From Xanthomonas chitinilytica (GTDB lineage: Bacteria > Pseudomonadota > Gammaproteobacteria > Xanthomonadales > Xanthomonadaceae), in assembly GCF_026107455.2 (NCBI RefSeq), contig NZ_JAPCHY010000009.1:147831-211830 (forward strand): 64,000 bases of DNA, written 5' to 3'. Positions 39,027 to 49,375 of this stretch are shown here, piece after piece (position 1 is the stretch's first letter; each line of letters starts with the position of its first letter). Under the pieces are notes generated by a model, which was not told where the DNA came from, did not search any database, and worked only from the letters and a program-made list of their open reading frames with translations. The position numbers were made by a program, and so were the translations under genes.

Positions 39027-41156
39027 ATGACGCGATGCACCTTCCTGGTCCTGTGCGGCGGGCTGTGGCTGACGGCCACGGGGCCGGCGCTGGCCCAGTC
39101 CGCCACTTCCCCCGCCGTTTCCACGCTCGATGCGGTCCAGGTCCAGGCCGCAAGAGTGCGTGCGGTGGACGATTTCGACCTGCCGGCGTCGCTGACCACG
39201 GTCGCCGTCGCGGCCGACGGCAACCGCCGCCAGGCGCAGGTGGCCGAGGCGCTGGACGGCATTCCCGGGCTGCTGGCGCGCGACCGCCAGAACGCGGCGC
39301 AGGACACCCAGCTGTCGATCCGCGGCTTCGGCGCGCGTTCCACCTTCGGCGTGCGCGGCGTGCGCCTGCTGGTCGACGGGGTGCCGGCGACGATGCCCGA
39401 CGGCCAGGGCCAGCTGTCGCACTTCAACCTGTTCGGCGCCGACCGCATCGAGGTGCTGCGCGGGCCGTTCTCGGCGCTGTACGGCAACTCCTCCGGCGGC
39501 GTGCTGCAGCTGTGGAGCGCCGACGGCGAGGCCGGCGATCCGTGGCGGCTGCAGGCCAGCTACGGCAGCCGCGACAGCGTGGGCGCCGGCGTGCAGCTGA
39601 AAGGGCGGGAAGGCGCGCTGCGCTACAACGTGGCGGCCAGCCATTCCCGCAGCGACGGCTGGCGCGAGCACAGCGCGGCGCGGCGCGAATCGCTCAATGC
39701 CCGGTTCGGCATCGAGCTGGCGCCCGGCCGCCGGCTGGACCTGGTGTTCAACCATTTCGATTCGCCGCGGGCGCAGGACCCGCTGGGCCTGAGCCGCGCC
39801 CAGGCGAACGACGATCCGCGGCAGGCCACCGCGGTGGCGCACCAGTACGACACCCGCAAGTCGGCGCGGCAGTCGCAGGCCGGGATGGTGTTCACCCAGC
39901 AGTCCGGGCCGCAGACGCTGCGCCTGATGGGCTACGCCGGGCAGCGCGAGATCGAGCAGTTCCTGGCCATTCCGCCGGCGGCGCAGGGCAGCCCGCTGCA
40001 TGCCGGCGGGGTGATCGACCTGGACAGTGGCTTCGGCGGCGCCGACGCGCGCTGGGCCTGGCATGGCGCGCTGGCCGGGCGGCCGCTGGAACTGGTGCTG
40101 GGCGCCAACGCCGACCGCCAGCGCCAGCACCGTACCGGCTACGAGAACTTCGTCGGCGACGCGCTCGGGGTGAAGGGACGCCTGCGCCGCGACCAGCGCG
40201 ACCGGGTGGAGAACCTGGACCAGTTCGCGCAGGCATGGTGGCAGCCGGGGGCGCGCTGGTCGGCGCTGGTGGGCGTGCGCCACAGCGAGGTGCGCTTCCG
40301 CTCGGCCGACCGCTACGTCACCGCCGCCAATCCGGACGACAGCGGCCGCCGCGACTATGCGGCCACCACGCCGGTGGCCGGCATCGTGTTCCGGGCGCAT
40401 GACGACCTGCGCCTGTATGCCTCGGCCGGGCGCGGTTTCGAGACGCCGACCTTCAATGAACTGGGCTACCGTGCCGATGGCGGCGCCGGACTGGCGCTGG
40501 ACCTGGAGGCCGCGCGCAGCCGCAACCTCGAGATCGGCGGCAAGTGGCGCGACCCGGACGGCGCGCGCCTGGAAATGGCGCTGTTCCGTGCCGATACCGA
40601 TGACGAGCTGGCGGTGGCAAGCAACAGCGGCGGCCGCAGCACCTACCGCAACATCGGCCGCACCCGCCGCGAGGGCGTGGAGGCCAGCTATGTGCAGCCG
40701 CTGGGCGACACCGCGCAGCTGCAGCTGGCGTGGACCTTCATCGACGCCCGCGTGCGCGACGGCTACCTGACCTGCAGCGGCTCGCCCTGCACCTCGCCAT
40801 CGACCCCGGTGGCATCGGGCGCGCGCCTGCCCGGGGTGCCGCGCCAGCAGCTGTTCGCACGCGCGCAATGGCAGCCGCGGCACTGGCAGTTCGCCGCCGA
40901 GGTGGTGGCTTCCAGCGACACCGTGGTCGACGACCTGGCCAGCGAAGCGGCGGCCGGCCATGCCCTGCTCAACCTGGAAGCGGCGCGGCGCTGGGAAACC
41001 GCCCATGGTCCGCTGCGGCTGTTCGCCCGCATCGACAACGCGCTGGACCAGCGCTACATCGGTTCGGTGATCGTCAACGACGGCAACCGGCGCTTCTACG
41101 AACCCGGACCGGACCGCGGCTACACCCTGGGCCTGCAATGGCAGTGGCAGCGCTGA
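39027..41156 (+). CDS. TonB-dependent receptor, YncD/PqqU-like
   Basis: The ATG at 39027 (MTRCTFLVLCGGLWLTATGPALA) gives a signal peptide and a 709-residue product. The plug domain includes LDAVQVQAARV (TonB-box area), AEALDGIPGLLARDRQ, TQLSIRGFGARSTFGVRGVR, LLVDGVPATMPDGQGQ and IEVLRGPFSALYGNSSGGVLQL. The GARSTFGVRG...DGVPATMPDGQGQ pattern is characteristic of E. coli YncD (PqqU, a PQQ receptor) relatives. The barrel ends in GLQWQWQR with an aromatic-rich C-terminus. The ligand is not certain. It would be powered by TonB-ExbB-ExbD from 27.6-30.0 kb. Confidence 0.88.
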   Translation: MTRCTFLVLCGGLWLTATGPALAQSATSPAVSTLDAVQVQAARVRAVDDFDLPASLTTVAVAADGNRRQAQVAEALDGIPGLLARDRQNAAQDTQLSIRGFGARSTFGVRGVRLLVDGVPATMPDGQGQLSHFNLFGADRIEVLRGPFSALYGNSSGGVLQLWSADGEAGDPWRLQASYGSRDSVGAGVQLKGREGALRYNVAASHSRSDGWREHSAARRESLNARFGIELAPGRRLDLVFNHFDSPRAQDPLGLSRAQANDDPRQATAVAHQYDTRKSARQSQAGMVFTQQSGPQTLRLMGYAGQREIEQFLAIPPAAQGSPLHAGGVIDLDSGFGGADARWAWHGALAGRPLELVLGANADRQRQHRTGYENFVGDALGVKGRLRRDQRDRVENLDQFAQAWWQPGARWSALVGVRHSEVRFRSADRYVTAANPDDSGRRDYAATTPVAGIVFRAHDDLRLYASAGRGFETPTFNELGYRADGGAGLALDLEAARSRNLEIGGKWRDPDGARLEMALFRADTDDELAVASNSGGRSTYRNIGRTRREGVEASYVQPLGDTAQLQLAWTFIDARVRDGYLTCSGSPCTSPSTPVASGARLPGVPRQQLFARAQWQPRHWQFAAEVVASSDTVVDDLASEAAAGHALLNLEAARRWETAHGPLRLFARIDNALDQRYIGSVIVNDGNRRFYEPGPDRGYTLGLQWQWQR

Positions 41157-41169
41157 GCGCCGCCGCGCC

Positions 41170-41526
<357 letters not shown>

Positions 41527-41643
41527 CTAAAGCGCCGGCGCGGTGAACGCGGTGCGAATCGGCACCGGCTGCACGGGACTGTCACGGCCCGATAACGGGG
41601 CCGGCGTTACTGCTTGCAACCCGCCCGTACCGGAGTGACGGCC

Positions 41644-42051
41644 ATGCAACGCTTCGAACGACGTCCCGCGCACAGCGCCTTCAACGCCCATCTCGATCCG
41701 CTGCCGGCGACGGGCAGGCAGCGACCCCGCCGCGGCCAGGAAGGCTCGGCCGTGGCCCAGGACTTCCTGCAGTACAGCCTGGCCGACTACGACCGCCGCC
41801 GCCGCCGCCGCCGTGGTGCCGCGGTATGGCGCGACCTCTGCCCCGCCTACGCGTTCGCGCTGACCACGCATTCGGCCGACTGGCCGCGCGGCACCGGCGA
41901 TACCGACGGCGAACTGGCCGCGCACTGGGACCAGGTGCGCGGCGAATCGCGGCTGGAATGGCCGCAGGTGCGCCCGGTGATCGAGGACGCCTGGCTGGCG
42001 CTGGACCACATGCCGGCGGCGGCGGTCCACGACCTGCGCCGCTCCTCGTAG
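41644..42051 (+). CDS. conserved-looking hypothetical protein
   Basis: A 135-residue protein from the ATG at 41644 (MQRFERRPAHSAFNAHLDPL) with GGAG upstream. A basic, Arg-rich middle ([11 protein letters not shown]) is followed by a Trp/His-rich C-terminal part (WRDLCPAYAFALTTHSADWPRG, LEWPQVRPVIEDAWLALDHM). The composition differs from shadow frames because it is balanced and Trp-containing. No domain or localisation signal is recognised. Confidence 0.55.
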   Translation: MQRFERRPAHSAFNAHLDPLPATGRQRPRRGQEGSAVAQDFLQYSLADYDRRRRRRRGAAVWRDLCPAYAFALTTHSADWPRGTGDTDGELAAHWDQVRGESRLEWPQVRPVIEDAWLALDHMPAAAVHDLRRSS

Positions 42052-42108
42052 CCGGGAAAGCGCGAAACGCGCCGCCGCCTGCCGACGGCGGTGCGCTTCG
42101 CCACGGCC

Positions 42109-42486
42109 TCAGACCCTGCCGGCGGCCTGCAGCCGCGCGAACTCGGCGTCGTCGAAAAGCCGCGAGCGCAGCAGGAAGCGCACGCCCTCGCCGTTCTCCA
42201 GCGAGAACATGCCGCCGCGGCCCGGCACCACGTCGACGATCAGCTGGGTGTGCTTCCAGTACTCGAACTGCGGCGCGCTGATGTAGAACGGCACCCCGCC
42301 GATGTCGCCCAGGTGCACGTCGCGGTCGCCGACGAGGAACTCGCCCTGGGCGAAGCACATCGGCGAGGAACCGTCGCAGCAGCCGCCGGACTGGTGGAAC
42401 AGCAGCGGGCCGTGGCGCTCGCGCAGCCGCGCGATCAGCGCCAGCGCGCTGTCGGTGGCCAGTACCTGGACGGGCGGGTCGGTCAT
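42109..42486 (-). CDS. DUF779 domain-containing protein
   Basis: A 125-residue protein with the DUF779 signature: GPLLFHQSGGCCDGSSPMCF, GEFLVGDRDVHLGDIGGVPFYI, FEYWKHTQLIVDVVPGRGGMFSLENGEGVRFLLRSRLF. The Cys-Cys and Cys residues could bind metal. DUF779 genes are typically found beside acetaldehyde dehydrogenase and AdhP genes, as here, where it is the last gene of the operon. Its role is not known; association with ethanol/acetaldehyde oxidation is inferred from synteny. Confidence 0.9.
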   Translation of the reverse strand: MTDPPVQVLATDSALALIARLRERHGPLLFHQSGGCCDGSSPMCFAQGEFLVGDRDVHLGDIGGVPFYISAPQFEYWKHTQLIVDVVPGRGGMFSLENGEGVRFLLRSRLFDDAEFARLQAAGRV

Positions 42487-42516
42487 GGCGGCGGGCAGGA
42501 TCGGCGGGAAATACGG

Positions 42517-42565
42517 TTCCGCGCCCGCCGCCGGCCGGGGGAGGGGGCCGGCGGCCGGCGCGGAA
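42517..42565 (-). other. very strong intercistronic hairpin between adhP and DUF779 genes
   Basis: Arms 42517-42536 and 42546-42565 are complementary at 19 of 20 positions (TTCCGCGCC... pairing with ...GGCGCGGAA) around a 9-base loop. No T run follows on either strand. It begins 5 bp after the adhP stop, so it could block 3' exonucleases and lower DUF779 expression relative to adhP. Confidence 0.8.
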
Positions 42566-42570
42566 ACGCT

Positions 42571-43599
42571 TCAGGCGGCCATGTCGATGACGACGCGGCC
42601 CTCGATCTTGCCCGCGTGCATGCGCGCGAAGATGTCGTTGATGTTCTCCAGCCGGTCGCTGGCGACGGTGGCGGCGACCTTGCCCTGCTCGGCGAACTCC
42701 AGCGATTCCTGCAGGTCCAGGCGGGTGCCGACGATCGAGCCGCGCACGGTCACGCCGTTGAGCACCATGCCGAAGATGTCCAGCGGGAACTGGCCCGGCG
42801 GCAGCCCGTTGAGCGAGACCGTGCCGCCGCGGCGGACCATGCCGATGGCCTGCTCGAACGCCTTGGGCGAGACCGCGGTGACCAGCGCGCCGTGGGCGCC
42901 GCCGATCTCCTTCTTCAGGTAGGCCACCGGGTCGGTGGTCTTCGCGTTCACGGTGACGGTGGCGCCCAGGCGCTGCGCCAGGCGCAGCTTTTCGTCGTCC
43001 ACGTCGACCGCGGCCACGTTCAGGCCCATCGCCTTGGCGTACTGCACCGCCATGTGGCCCAGGCCGCCGATGCCGGAGATCACCACCCAGTTGCCGGGCT
43101 TGGTGTCGGTCACCTTCAGGCCCTTGTAGACGGTGACGCCGGCGCACAGGATCGGCGCCACCTCGACGAAGCCGATGTCCTTGGGCAGGTGGCCGACATA
43201 GCCGGCATTGGCCAGCGCGTACTCGGCGAAGCCGCCGTTGACCGAGTAGCCGGTGTTCTGCTGCGTCTCGCACAGCGTCTCCCAGCCGCCCAGGCAGTGT
43301 TCGCAATGGCCGCAGGCCGAGTACAGCCACGGGATGCCGACGCGGTCGCCTTCCTTGATGTGGGTGACGCCGGCACCCACCGCGACGACATGGCCCACGC
43401 CTTCGTGGCCGGGGATGAACGGCGGATTCGGCTTCACCGGCCAGTCGCCCTCGGCGGCGTGCAGGTCGGTGTGGCAGACCCCGCAAGCCTCGATCTTGAC
43501 CAGGATGTCGCCCGCCGCCGGGCGCGGGACCTCCACTTCCTCGATCGCCAGCGGCTTGCCGAATTCGCGCACGACGGCGGCTTTCATGGTCTTGTTCAT
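42571..43599 (-). CDS. adhP: zinc-dependent alcohol dehydrogenase AdhP
   Basis: GGAGG six or seven bases before the ATG at 43599 fixes the start [20 protein letters not shown] (342 residues). Catalytic zinc ligands appear in [17 protein letters not shown] and [10 protein letters not shown], and the structural zinc in [15 protein letters not shown]. The NAD Rossmann motif is [19 protein letters not shown], and the [14 protein letters not shown] segment is typical of AdhP. The enzyme interconverts primary alcohols and aldehydes. It is second in the operon after the aldehyde dehydrogenase, 125 bp downstream, consistent with ethanol oxidation to acetate. Confidence 0.95.
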   Translation of the reverse strand: MNKTMKAAVVREFGKPLAIEEVEVPRPAAGDILVKIEACGVCHTDLHAAEGDWPVKPNPPFIPGHEGVGHVVAVGAGVTHIKEGDRVGIPWLYSACGHCEHCLGGWETLCETQQNTGYSVNGGFAEYALANAGYVGHLPKDIGFVEVAPILCAGVTVYKGLKVTDTKPGNWVVISGIGGLGHMAVQYAKAMGLNVAAVDVDDEKLRLAQRLGATVTVNAKTTDPVAYLKKEIGGAHGALVTAVSPKAFEQAIGMVRRGGTVSLNGLPPGQFPLDIFGMVLNGVTVRGSIVGTRLDLQESLEFAEQGKVAATVASDRLENINDIFARMHAGKIEGRVVIDMAA

Positions 43600-43724
43600 T
43601 GCGGACCTCCTCCTGGTGGGAACGGGAACAACATGGCGCGGTTCGCCCGGGCGCGCCTTGATCCGGCGCAAATCCGGCCGCACGGGCGGGCTCCGGCAGG
43701 ATCGCGCCGCGGCGGTGACGGGAA

Positions 43725-45254
<1,530 letters not shown>

Positions 45255-45312
45255 GGATGCGGATCTCCGTGGAGCGGTGGCGACCCGGTGCGGGTCTGTG
45301 CCCACGGAGAGC

Positions 45313-45327
45313 GCAAGGACGATGCCA
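45313..45327 (-). promoter_or_regulatory. sigma-54 (-24/-12) promoter of the aldehyde dehydrogenase operon
   Basis: On the minus strand the sequence reads TGGCATCGTCCTTGC: the invariant GG (-24) and GC (-12) are separated by exactly 10 bases, and the flanks fit TGGCAYR-N4-TTGC. It points at the aldehyde dehydrogenase start about 60 bp downstream and is divergent from the sigma-54 activator gene. Confidence 0.88.
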
Positions 45328-45468
45328 ATTCCGGCCTGCTGCGCCGCAGCGTGGCCGCAGGCGCCGGTTCTGCGCAAACCGGCCGCGGAGAATGTTGCGG
45401 CGCGGAACAGGCGGTCGTTGCACCGCCGCCCGGCTTGTGGTGTTTATCGGGACAGGTGTCGATACAGC

Positions 45469-45485
45469 TGTCGCAGATTGCGACA
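45469..45485. promoter_or_regulatory. palindromic operator, likely AcoR-type enhancer site
   Basis: TGTCGCA-GAT-TGCGACA is a perfect 7-bp-arm palindrome. It lies about 145 bp upstream of the -24/-12 promoter, an enhancer-like distance, and touches the start region of the regulator gene, so it could also serve autoregulation. Less perfect TGT/ACA half-sites (45441-45454) lie beside it. Confidence 0.7.
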
Positions 45486-45496
45486 TGGGAGCTCAC

Positions 45497-47404
45497 ATGG
45501 CTTCACCATCGTTGCCGCCCCCCGTGGGCCGGGCCCGCCGTTCGTTCTTCGAGCGCGGCACCGCGCCGCTGGGCGGCGTACCGGAAACCATCCTGCAGTC
45601 GTGGCGCCGCTGCCGGCAGCAGGGACTGGCGGCCGATGCCCCGCCGGCGCTGGAGCCGGTGGCGGGCGGCCGCCTGCACGAGCTGCGCCAGCACCACGAG
45701 CGCCTGTGGCGGCTGGCGCGGGCCGAACTGGACGGGTTGTCCGGCGAACTGGCCGCCACCGACAGCATGGTGCTGTTGACCGACGCGGCCGGCTGGATCC
45801 TCGATGCCGAGGGCAGCCCGGGTTTCCTCGACCGCGCCGGCCGCGTAGCGCTGATGCCGGGCGTGTGCTGGGACGAGGCCACGGTGGGGACCAACGCCAT
45901 CGGCACCGCGATCGTCGAAGGACGTTCGGTGCAGGTGCGCGGCGGCGAGCACTACCGCGCCCCGCACGGCATCCTCAGCTGTTCGGCCACGCCGATCTTC
46001 GATCCCTGCGGCACGCTGGTGGGCGTGCTCGACATCTCCGGCGACTCGCGCGTGCAGCACCTGCACGCGCCGGGCATGGCGCGGCAGGCGGTGGCGCGGA
46101 TCGAGCACCGCTACTTCGAGCAGGGGATCGAGGGCGCCGAGCTGGTGCGGCTGCACCACGACCCGGCGTTGCTGGGCACCGTCCGCGAGGGCCTGCTGGC
46201 ATTCCGCGGCGGGCGGCTGGTGGCGGCCAACCGGGTCGGGTTGAAGCTGTTCGGACTGGAGCGGCACGATCTTGGCCGGGCGACGTACGAGAGCCTGTTC
46301 GAGGTGCCGCTGTCGCGGTTGCACGACGATGGCGCGTTGATCGACCGACAGGGGCGTTCGCTGTACGGCCACCTGCAGGAACGCCGGCAACGAGCGTTCC
46401 CGCCATCCTCGCGGCCGCTGCCGTTCGCGTCGGCAACAGCAAAAGCCACAACAACAACAGCAACAACAACAACGAGCGGTCCGGTGTTCGGCCCGGGACT
46501 CGAGCAGGCGCTGGAACAGGCACGGCGGGTGCTCGATGCCGGCCTGCCGGTACTGGTGCAGGGCGAGACCGGCACCGGCAAGGAAGTGTTCGCGCGCGAA
46601 CTGCATCGGCGCTGCACGCGCGCCGGCAAGCCGTTCGTGGCGGTGAACTGCGCGGCGTTGCCGGAGGGCCTGATCGAGGCCGAACTGTTCGGCTACGAGG
46701 AGGGCGCGTTCACCGGTGCGCGCAAGCAGGGCAGCCCGGGGTTGCTGCGCCAGGCCCAGGGTGGCGTGCTGTTCCTGGACGAGATCGGCGACATGCCGCT
46801 GGCGTTGCAGCCGCGCCTGCTGCGGGTGCTGCAGGACCGCGAGCTCTCGCCGCTGGGTGGCGGCAAGCCGGTGAAACTGGATTTCGCGCTGGTGTGCGCC
46901 ACCCACTGCGACCTGGACGACGCCATCGCCGCTGGCCGCTTCCGGCCCGACCTGTACTACCGCATCGCCGACCACCAGGTGCGCATCGCCGCGGTGCGCG
47001 AGCATGACGACCGCGCCGGGCTGGTCCGCGCGCTGTGGTCGCGGCTGGGCGGCGGCCGCCGGCTGAGCGCGGCGGCCCTGCAGGCGCTGGTCGATTACGG
47101 CTGGCCGGGAAACCTGCGGCAGCTGTCGTCCTGCCTGCGCACCCTGGTGGCGCTCAGCGACGACGGCGCGCTGCTGGACGTGGAGCGCTTGCCGGGCTAC
47201 CTGCGACGGCCCTCGGCGCCATCGACTCCACCGCCGGCGGTGGCCGTCGCGGCTCCCGGCGGGGGGCTGGAAGCGATGACGGCCGCGGCGATGCGCCAGG
47301 CACTGGCCGAATGCGGCGGCAATGTCGCCCGCGCCGCGCGCCGGCTGGGCATCAGCCGCAGCACCCTGTACCGGCGGCTGGGGCCCGGGTTGCGCGGATC
47401 CTAG
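45497..47404 (+). CDS. acoR: sigma-54-dependent activator, AcoR type
   Basis: The ATG at 45497 (MASPSLPPPVGRARRSFFERG) has GGGAG at optimal distance; an ATG at 45485 overlaps the operator. The 635-residue protein has an N-terminal FAD/GAF-like sensory region (about 40-230: GWILDAEGSPGFLDRAG, GTNAIGTAIVEGRSVQVRGGEHY). A PAS-like region follows, then a Thr/Ala linker, the AAA+ domain with QGETGTGKEVFAREL and the sigma-54 contact GAFTGA, and a C-terminal Fis-type helix-turn-helix (NVARAARRLGISRSTLYRRL). AcoR proteins activate acetoin or aldehyde catabolic operons. The divergent sigma-54 promoter makes the aldehyde dehydrogenase operon the likely target. Confidence 0.92.
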   Translation: MASPSLPPPVGRARRSFFERGTAPLGGVPETILQSWRRCRQQGLAADAPPALEPVAGGRLHELRQHHERLWRLARAELDGLSGELAATDSMVLLTDAAGWILDAEGSPGFLDRAGRVALMPGVCWDEATVGTNAIGTAIVEGRSVQVRGGEHYRAPHGILSCSATPIFDPCGTLVGVLDISGDSRVQHLHAPGMARQAVARIEHRYFEQGIEGAELVRLHHDPALLGTVREGLLAFRGGRLVAANRVGLKLFGLERHDLGRATYESLFEVPLSRLHDDGALIDRQGRSLYGHLQERRQRAFPPSSRPLPFASATAKATTTTATTTTSGPVFGPGLEQALEQARRVLDAGLPVLVQGETGTGKEVFARELHRRCTRAGKPFVAVNCAALPEGLIEAELFGYEEGAFTGARKQGSPGLLRQAQGGVLFLDEIGDMPLALQPRLLRVLQDRELSPLGGGKPVKLDFALVCATHCDLDDAIAAGRFRPDLYYRIADHQVRIAAVREHDDRAGLVRALWSRLGGGRRLSAAALQALVDYGWPGNLRQLSSCLRTLVALSDDGALLDVERLPGYLRRPSAPSTPPPAVAVAAPGGGLEAMTAAAMRQALAECGGNVARAARRLGISRSTLYRRLGPGLRGS

Positions 47405-47449
47405 GGCCGGGCTTTCCCGGTCCTGCGGTCGGATGCGGTCCGGCCGGCG

Positions 47450-48088
47450 TCAGCCGGCCAGCGCCGCCGCTTCCCGCGCCAGCTGTTCGATCCGGCCCCA
47501 GTCGCGGGCCTGCAGCAGTTCGCGCGTGGTCAGCCAGGAACCGCCGACGCACAGCACGTTGGGCAGGTGCAGGAACTGCAGCGCGGTCTGCGCGCTGATG
47601 CCGCCGGTGGGGCAGAAGCGCACGTCGCCGAACGGGCCGTTCCAGGCCGACAGCATCGCCGCGCCGCCGGCCTGCACCGCCGGGAAGAACTTGAAGGTGT
47701 CCAGGCCGTGCTCCAGGCCCAGCATCAGCTCCGAGGCGGTGGCCACGCCGGGCAGCAGCGGCAGGTCACTGTCGCGCGCGGCGGCGTACAGCCGCGCGGT
47801 GGCGCCGGGCGAGACCGCGAAGCGCCCGCCGGCGGCCTTCACCGCTTCCAGCTGGCGCGCGTCCAGCACCGTGCCGGCGCCGACCACCGCGTCGGGCACC
47901 GCTTCGACCATGGCCTTGATCGCGTCCACCGCCACCGCGGTGCGCAGCGTCACCTCGATCACCGGCAGCCCGCCGCGGAACAGCGCCTGCGCCACCTGCA
48001 CGGCATCGTCGATGCTGTCGGGAGTGAATACCGGGATGACCGGTGCGAGCCTGAGGACCGCGCGCACCCGCGGATCAGCGCCTGACAT
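47450..48088 (-). CDS. eda: KDPG aldolase
   Basis: A 212-residue TIM-barrel enzyme with family motifs APVIPVFTPDSIDDAVQVAQAL, LPVIEVTLRT (catalytic Glu), VGAGTVLDARQLEAVKAAG, LPGVATASELM and the Schiff-base lysine in DTFKFFPA, ending GPFGDVRFCPTGGIS. It cleaves 2-keto-3-deoxy-6-phosphogluconate to pyruvate and glyceraldehyde 3-phosphate. Its start overlaps the end of kdgK by 14 bp, so kinase and aldolase are translationally coupled, making a complete two-step route from 2-keto-3-deoxygluconate. Confidence 0.95.
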   Translation of the reverse strand: MSGADPRVRAVLRLAPVIPVFTPDSIDDAVQVAQALFRGGLPVIEVTLRTAVAVDAIKAMVEAVPDAVVGAGTVLDARQLEAVKAAGGRFAVSPGATARLYAAARDSDLPLLPGVATASELMLGLEHGLDTFKFFPAVQAGGAAMLSAWNGPFGDVRFCPTGGISAQTALQFLHLPNVLCVGGSWLTTRELLQARDWGRIEQLAREAAALAG

Positions 48089-49097
48089 CGAACCTTCCTT
48101 CGCCCACCAGGGCCTGTACGTCGGCCACGCCGACCGGGTTGAAATCGCCGGGTACCGAGTGCTTCAGGCAGCCGGCGGCCAGCCCGAAGCGGATCGTCGC
48201 CTCGGCGTCGAAACCTTCGATCAGGCCGTGCAGCACCCCGGCGGCGAACGCATCGCCGCCACCGATGCGGTCGACGATGCCCACCAGCTCCTCGGCCGGG
48301 GCCAGCGCCCGCGTGCCGTCGCGGCCCAGCAACATCGCCGCCAGCGAATGGTGATCCACGTTGTGGGTGCTGCGCTGGGTGCAGGCCATGTACTGCAGGC
48401 GCGGGAATGCCGCGAACGCCTGTGCGGCGGCCGCATCCACCCGGGACCGGGCATCGGCCTGGGCGAACTCGCCGCCGAGCACCACGCCGATGTCGCGGTA
48501 GTCGGCGAACAGGACATGCGCGCAGTCGAACAGGTCGCGCAGGATGGCGCGGGCATCGCCGCCCCAGCGCTGCCACAGCTTCGGCCGGAAATTGCCGTCG
48601 AACGACACCTTCACCCCCAGCCCGCAGGCCGCGCGCGCCGCTTCCAGCGTGGCCTGCGCCGCCGCCGGGCCCAGTGCCGGGCTCACGCCCGACAGGTGCA
48701 GCCAGTGCGCGCCGTGCAGCAGCGCCGGCCAGTCGTAGTCGCCCGGCGCGGCCAGCGCGAACGCCGAATCGGCGCGGTCGTAGACCACCTCGCTGGGCCG
48801 GTGGCCGGCGCCGGTGGCGAGGAAATACAGGCCCATGCGGCCATCGGCGGCCCGCACATGGGTGGTGTCGACGCGGTAGCGGCGCAGCTCGCCGGTCGCC
48901 GCGGCGCCGAGCGGGTTGTCGGCGACCACGCTGACCATCGCCACCTCGTGGCCGAAATGCGCCAGCGACACGCCGACATTGGCCTCGGCGCCACCGGCAT
49001 GCACCTCCAGCTGCGGCGTCTGCAGCAGCAGCTGGCGGCCGGGGGCGCCCAGCCGCAGCAGCAATTCTCCGAAACAGACAATACGGGTACGACTCAT
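48075..49097 (-). CDS. kdgK: 2-keto-3-deoxygluconate kinase (PfkB family)
   Basis: The 340-residue sugar kinase starts MSRTRIVCFGELLLRLGAPG with GAGGA upstream. PfkB signatures are HAGGAEANVGVSLAHFGHEVAMVS near the N-terminus and VDRIGGGDAFAAGVLHGLIEG (anion hole and catalytic Asp) near the C-terminus. Also visible are GRMGLYFLATGAGHRPSEVVYDRADS and KVSFDGNFRPKLW, typical of KDG kinases. Coupling to eda fixes the substrate as 2-keto-3-deoxygluconate with fair confidence. The pair is divergent from a receptor and a large secreted protein, hinting at uronate-containing glycan use. Confidence 0.92.
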   Translation of the reverse strand: MSRTRIVCFGELLLRLGAPGRQLLLQTPQLEVHAGGAEANVGVSLAHFGHEVAMVSVVADNPLGAAATGELRRYRVDTTHVRAADGRMGLYFLATGAGHRPSEVVYDRADSAFALAAPGDYDWPALLHGAHWLHLSGVSPALGPAAAQATLEAARAACGLGVKVSFDGNFRPKLWQRWGGDARAILRDLFDCAHVLFADYRDIGVVLGGEFAQADARSRVDAAAAQAFAAFPRLQYMACTQRSTHNVDHHSLAAMLLGRDGTRALAPAEELVGIVDRIGGGDAFAAGVLHGLIEGFDAEATIRFGLAAGCLKHSVPGDFNPVGVADVQALVGEGRFDVRR

Positions 49098-49143
49098 CGG
49101 GGGTCCTCAGCGTGCCGCCGCCGGCGATGATCGCACGGGGCAA

Positions 49144-49160
49144 TTGACTATCGGTGTCAT
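49144..49160. promoter_or_regulatory. repeated operator-like motif, copy 1
   Basis: TTGACTATCGGTGTCAT contains the arms TGAC-N7-GTCA. It matches copy 2 at 49301 in 16 of 17 positions and lies 47 bp upstream of kdgK on the opposite strand. Confidence 0.6.
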
Positions 49161-49300
49161 TCTAGCCCGCGACCCCGTGTCCAGCGCCAGCATGGAGCCG
49201 GTAGAACCGCCGGAACCGCTGCAGTACATGGGTTTCGGCGCCAGCCGTGGCCTGCTGCAGTGCAAGATGCCGAGCCAGGATCCAACTGTTACCGTCCGCG

Positions 49301-49327
49301 TTGACTAGCGGTGTCATCCGAGTGACA
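49301..49327. promoter_or_regulatory. repeated operator-like motif, copy 2, with overlapping palindrome
   Basis: TTGACTAGCGGTGTCAT (49301-49317) repeats copy 1 with one mismatch. It overlaps a second inverted repeat, TGTCA-TCCGAG-TGACA (49312-49327), about 50 bp before the receptor start. This fits a dimeric repressor of the LacI or GntR type shared by both divergent units; no such regulator gene is in the window. Confidence 0.6.
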
Positions 49328-49375
49328 TCACCAGAACAAGCGCAGTTTCATGTTGAACCTTGGGAGAGGAAGCAC

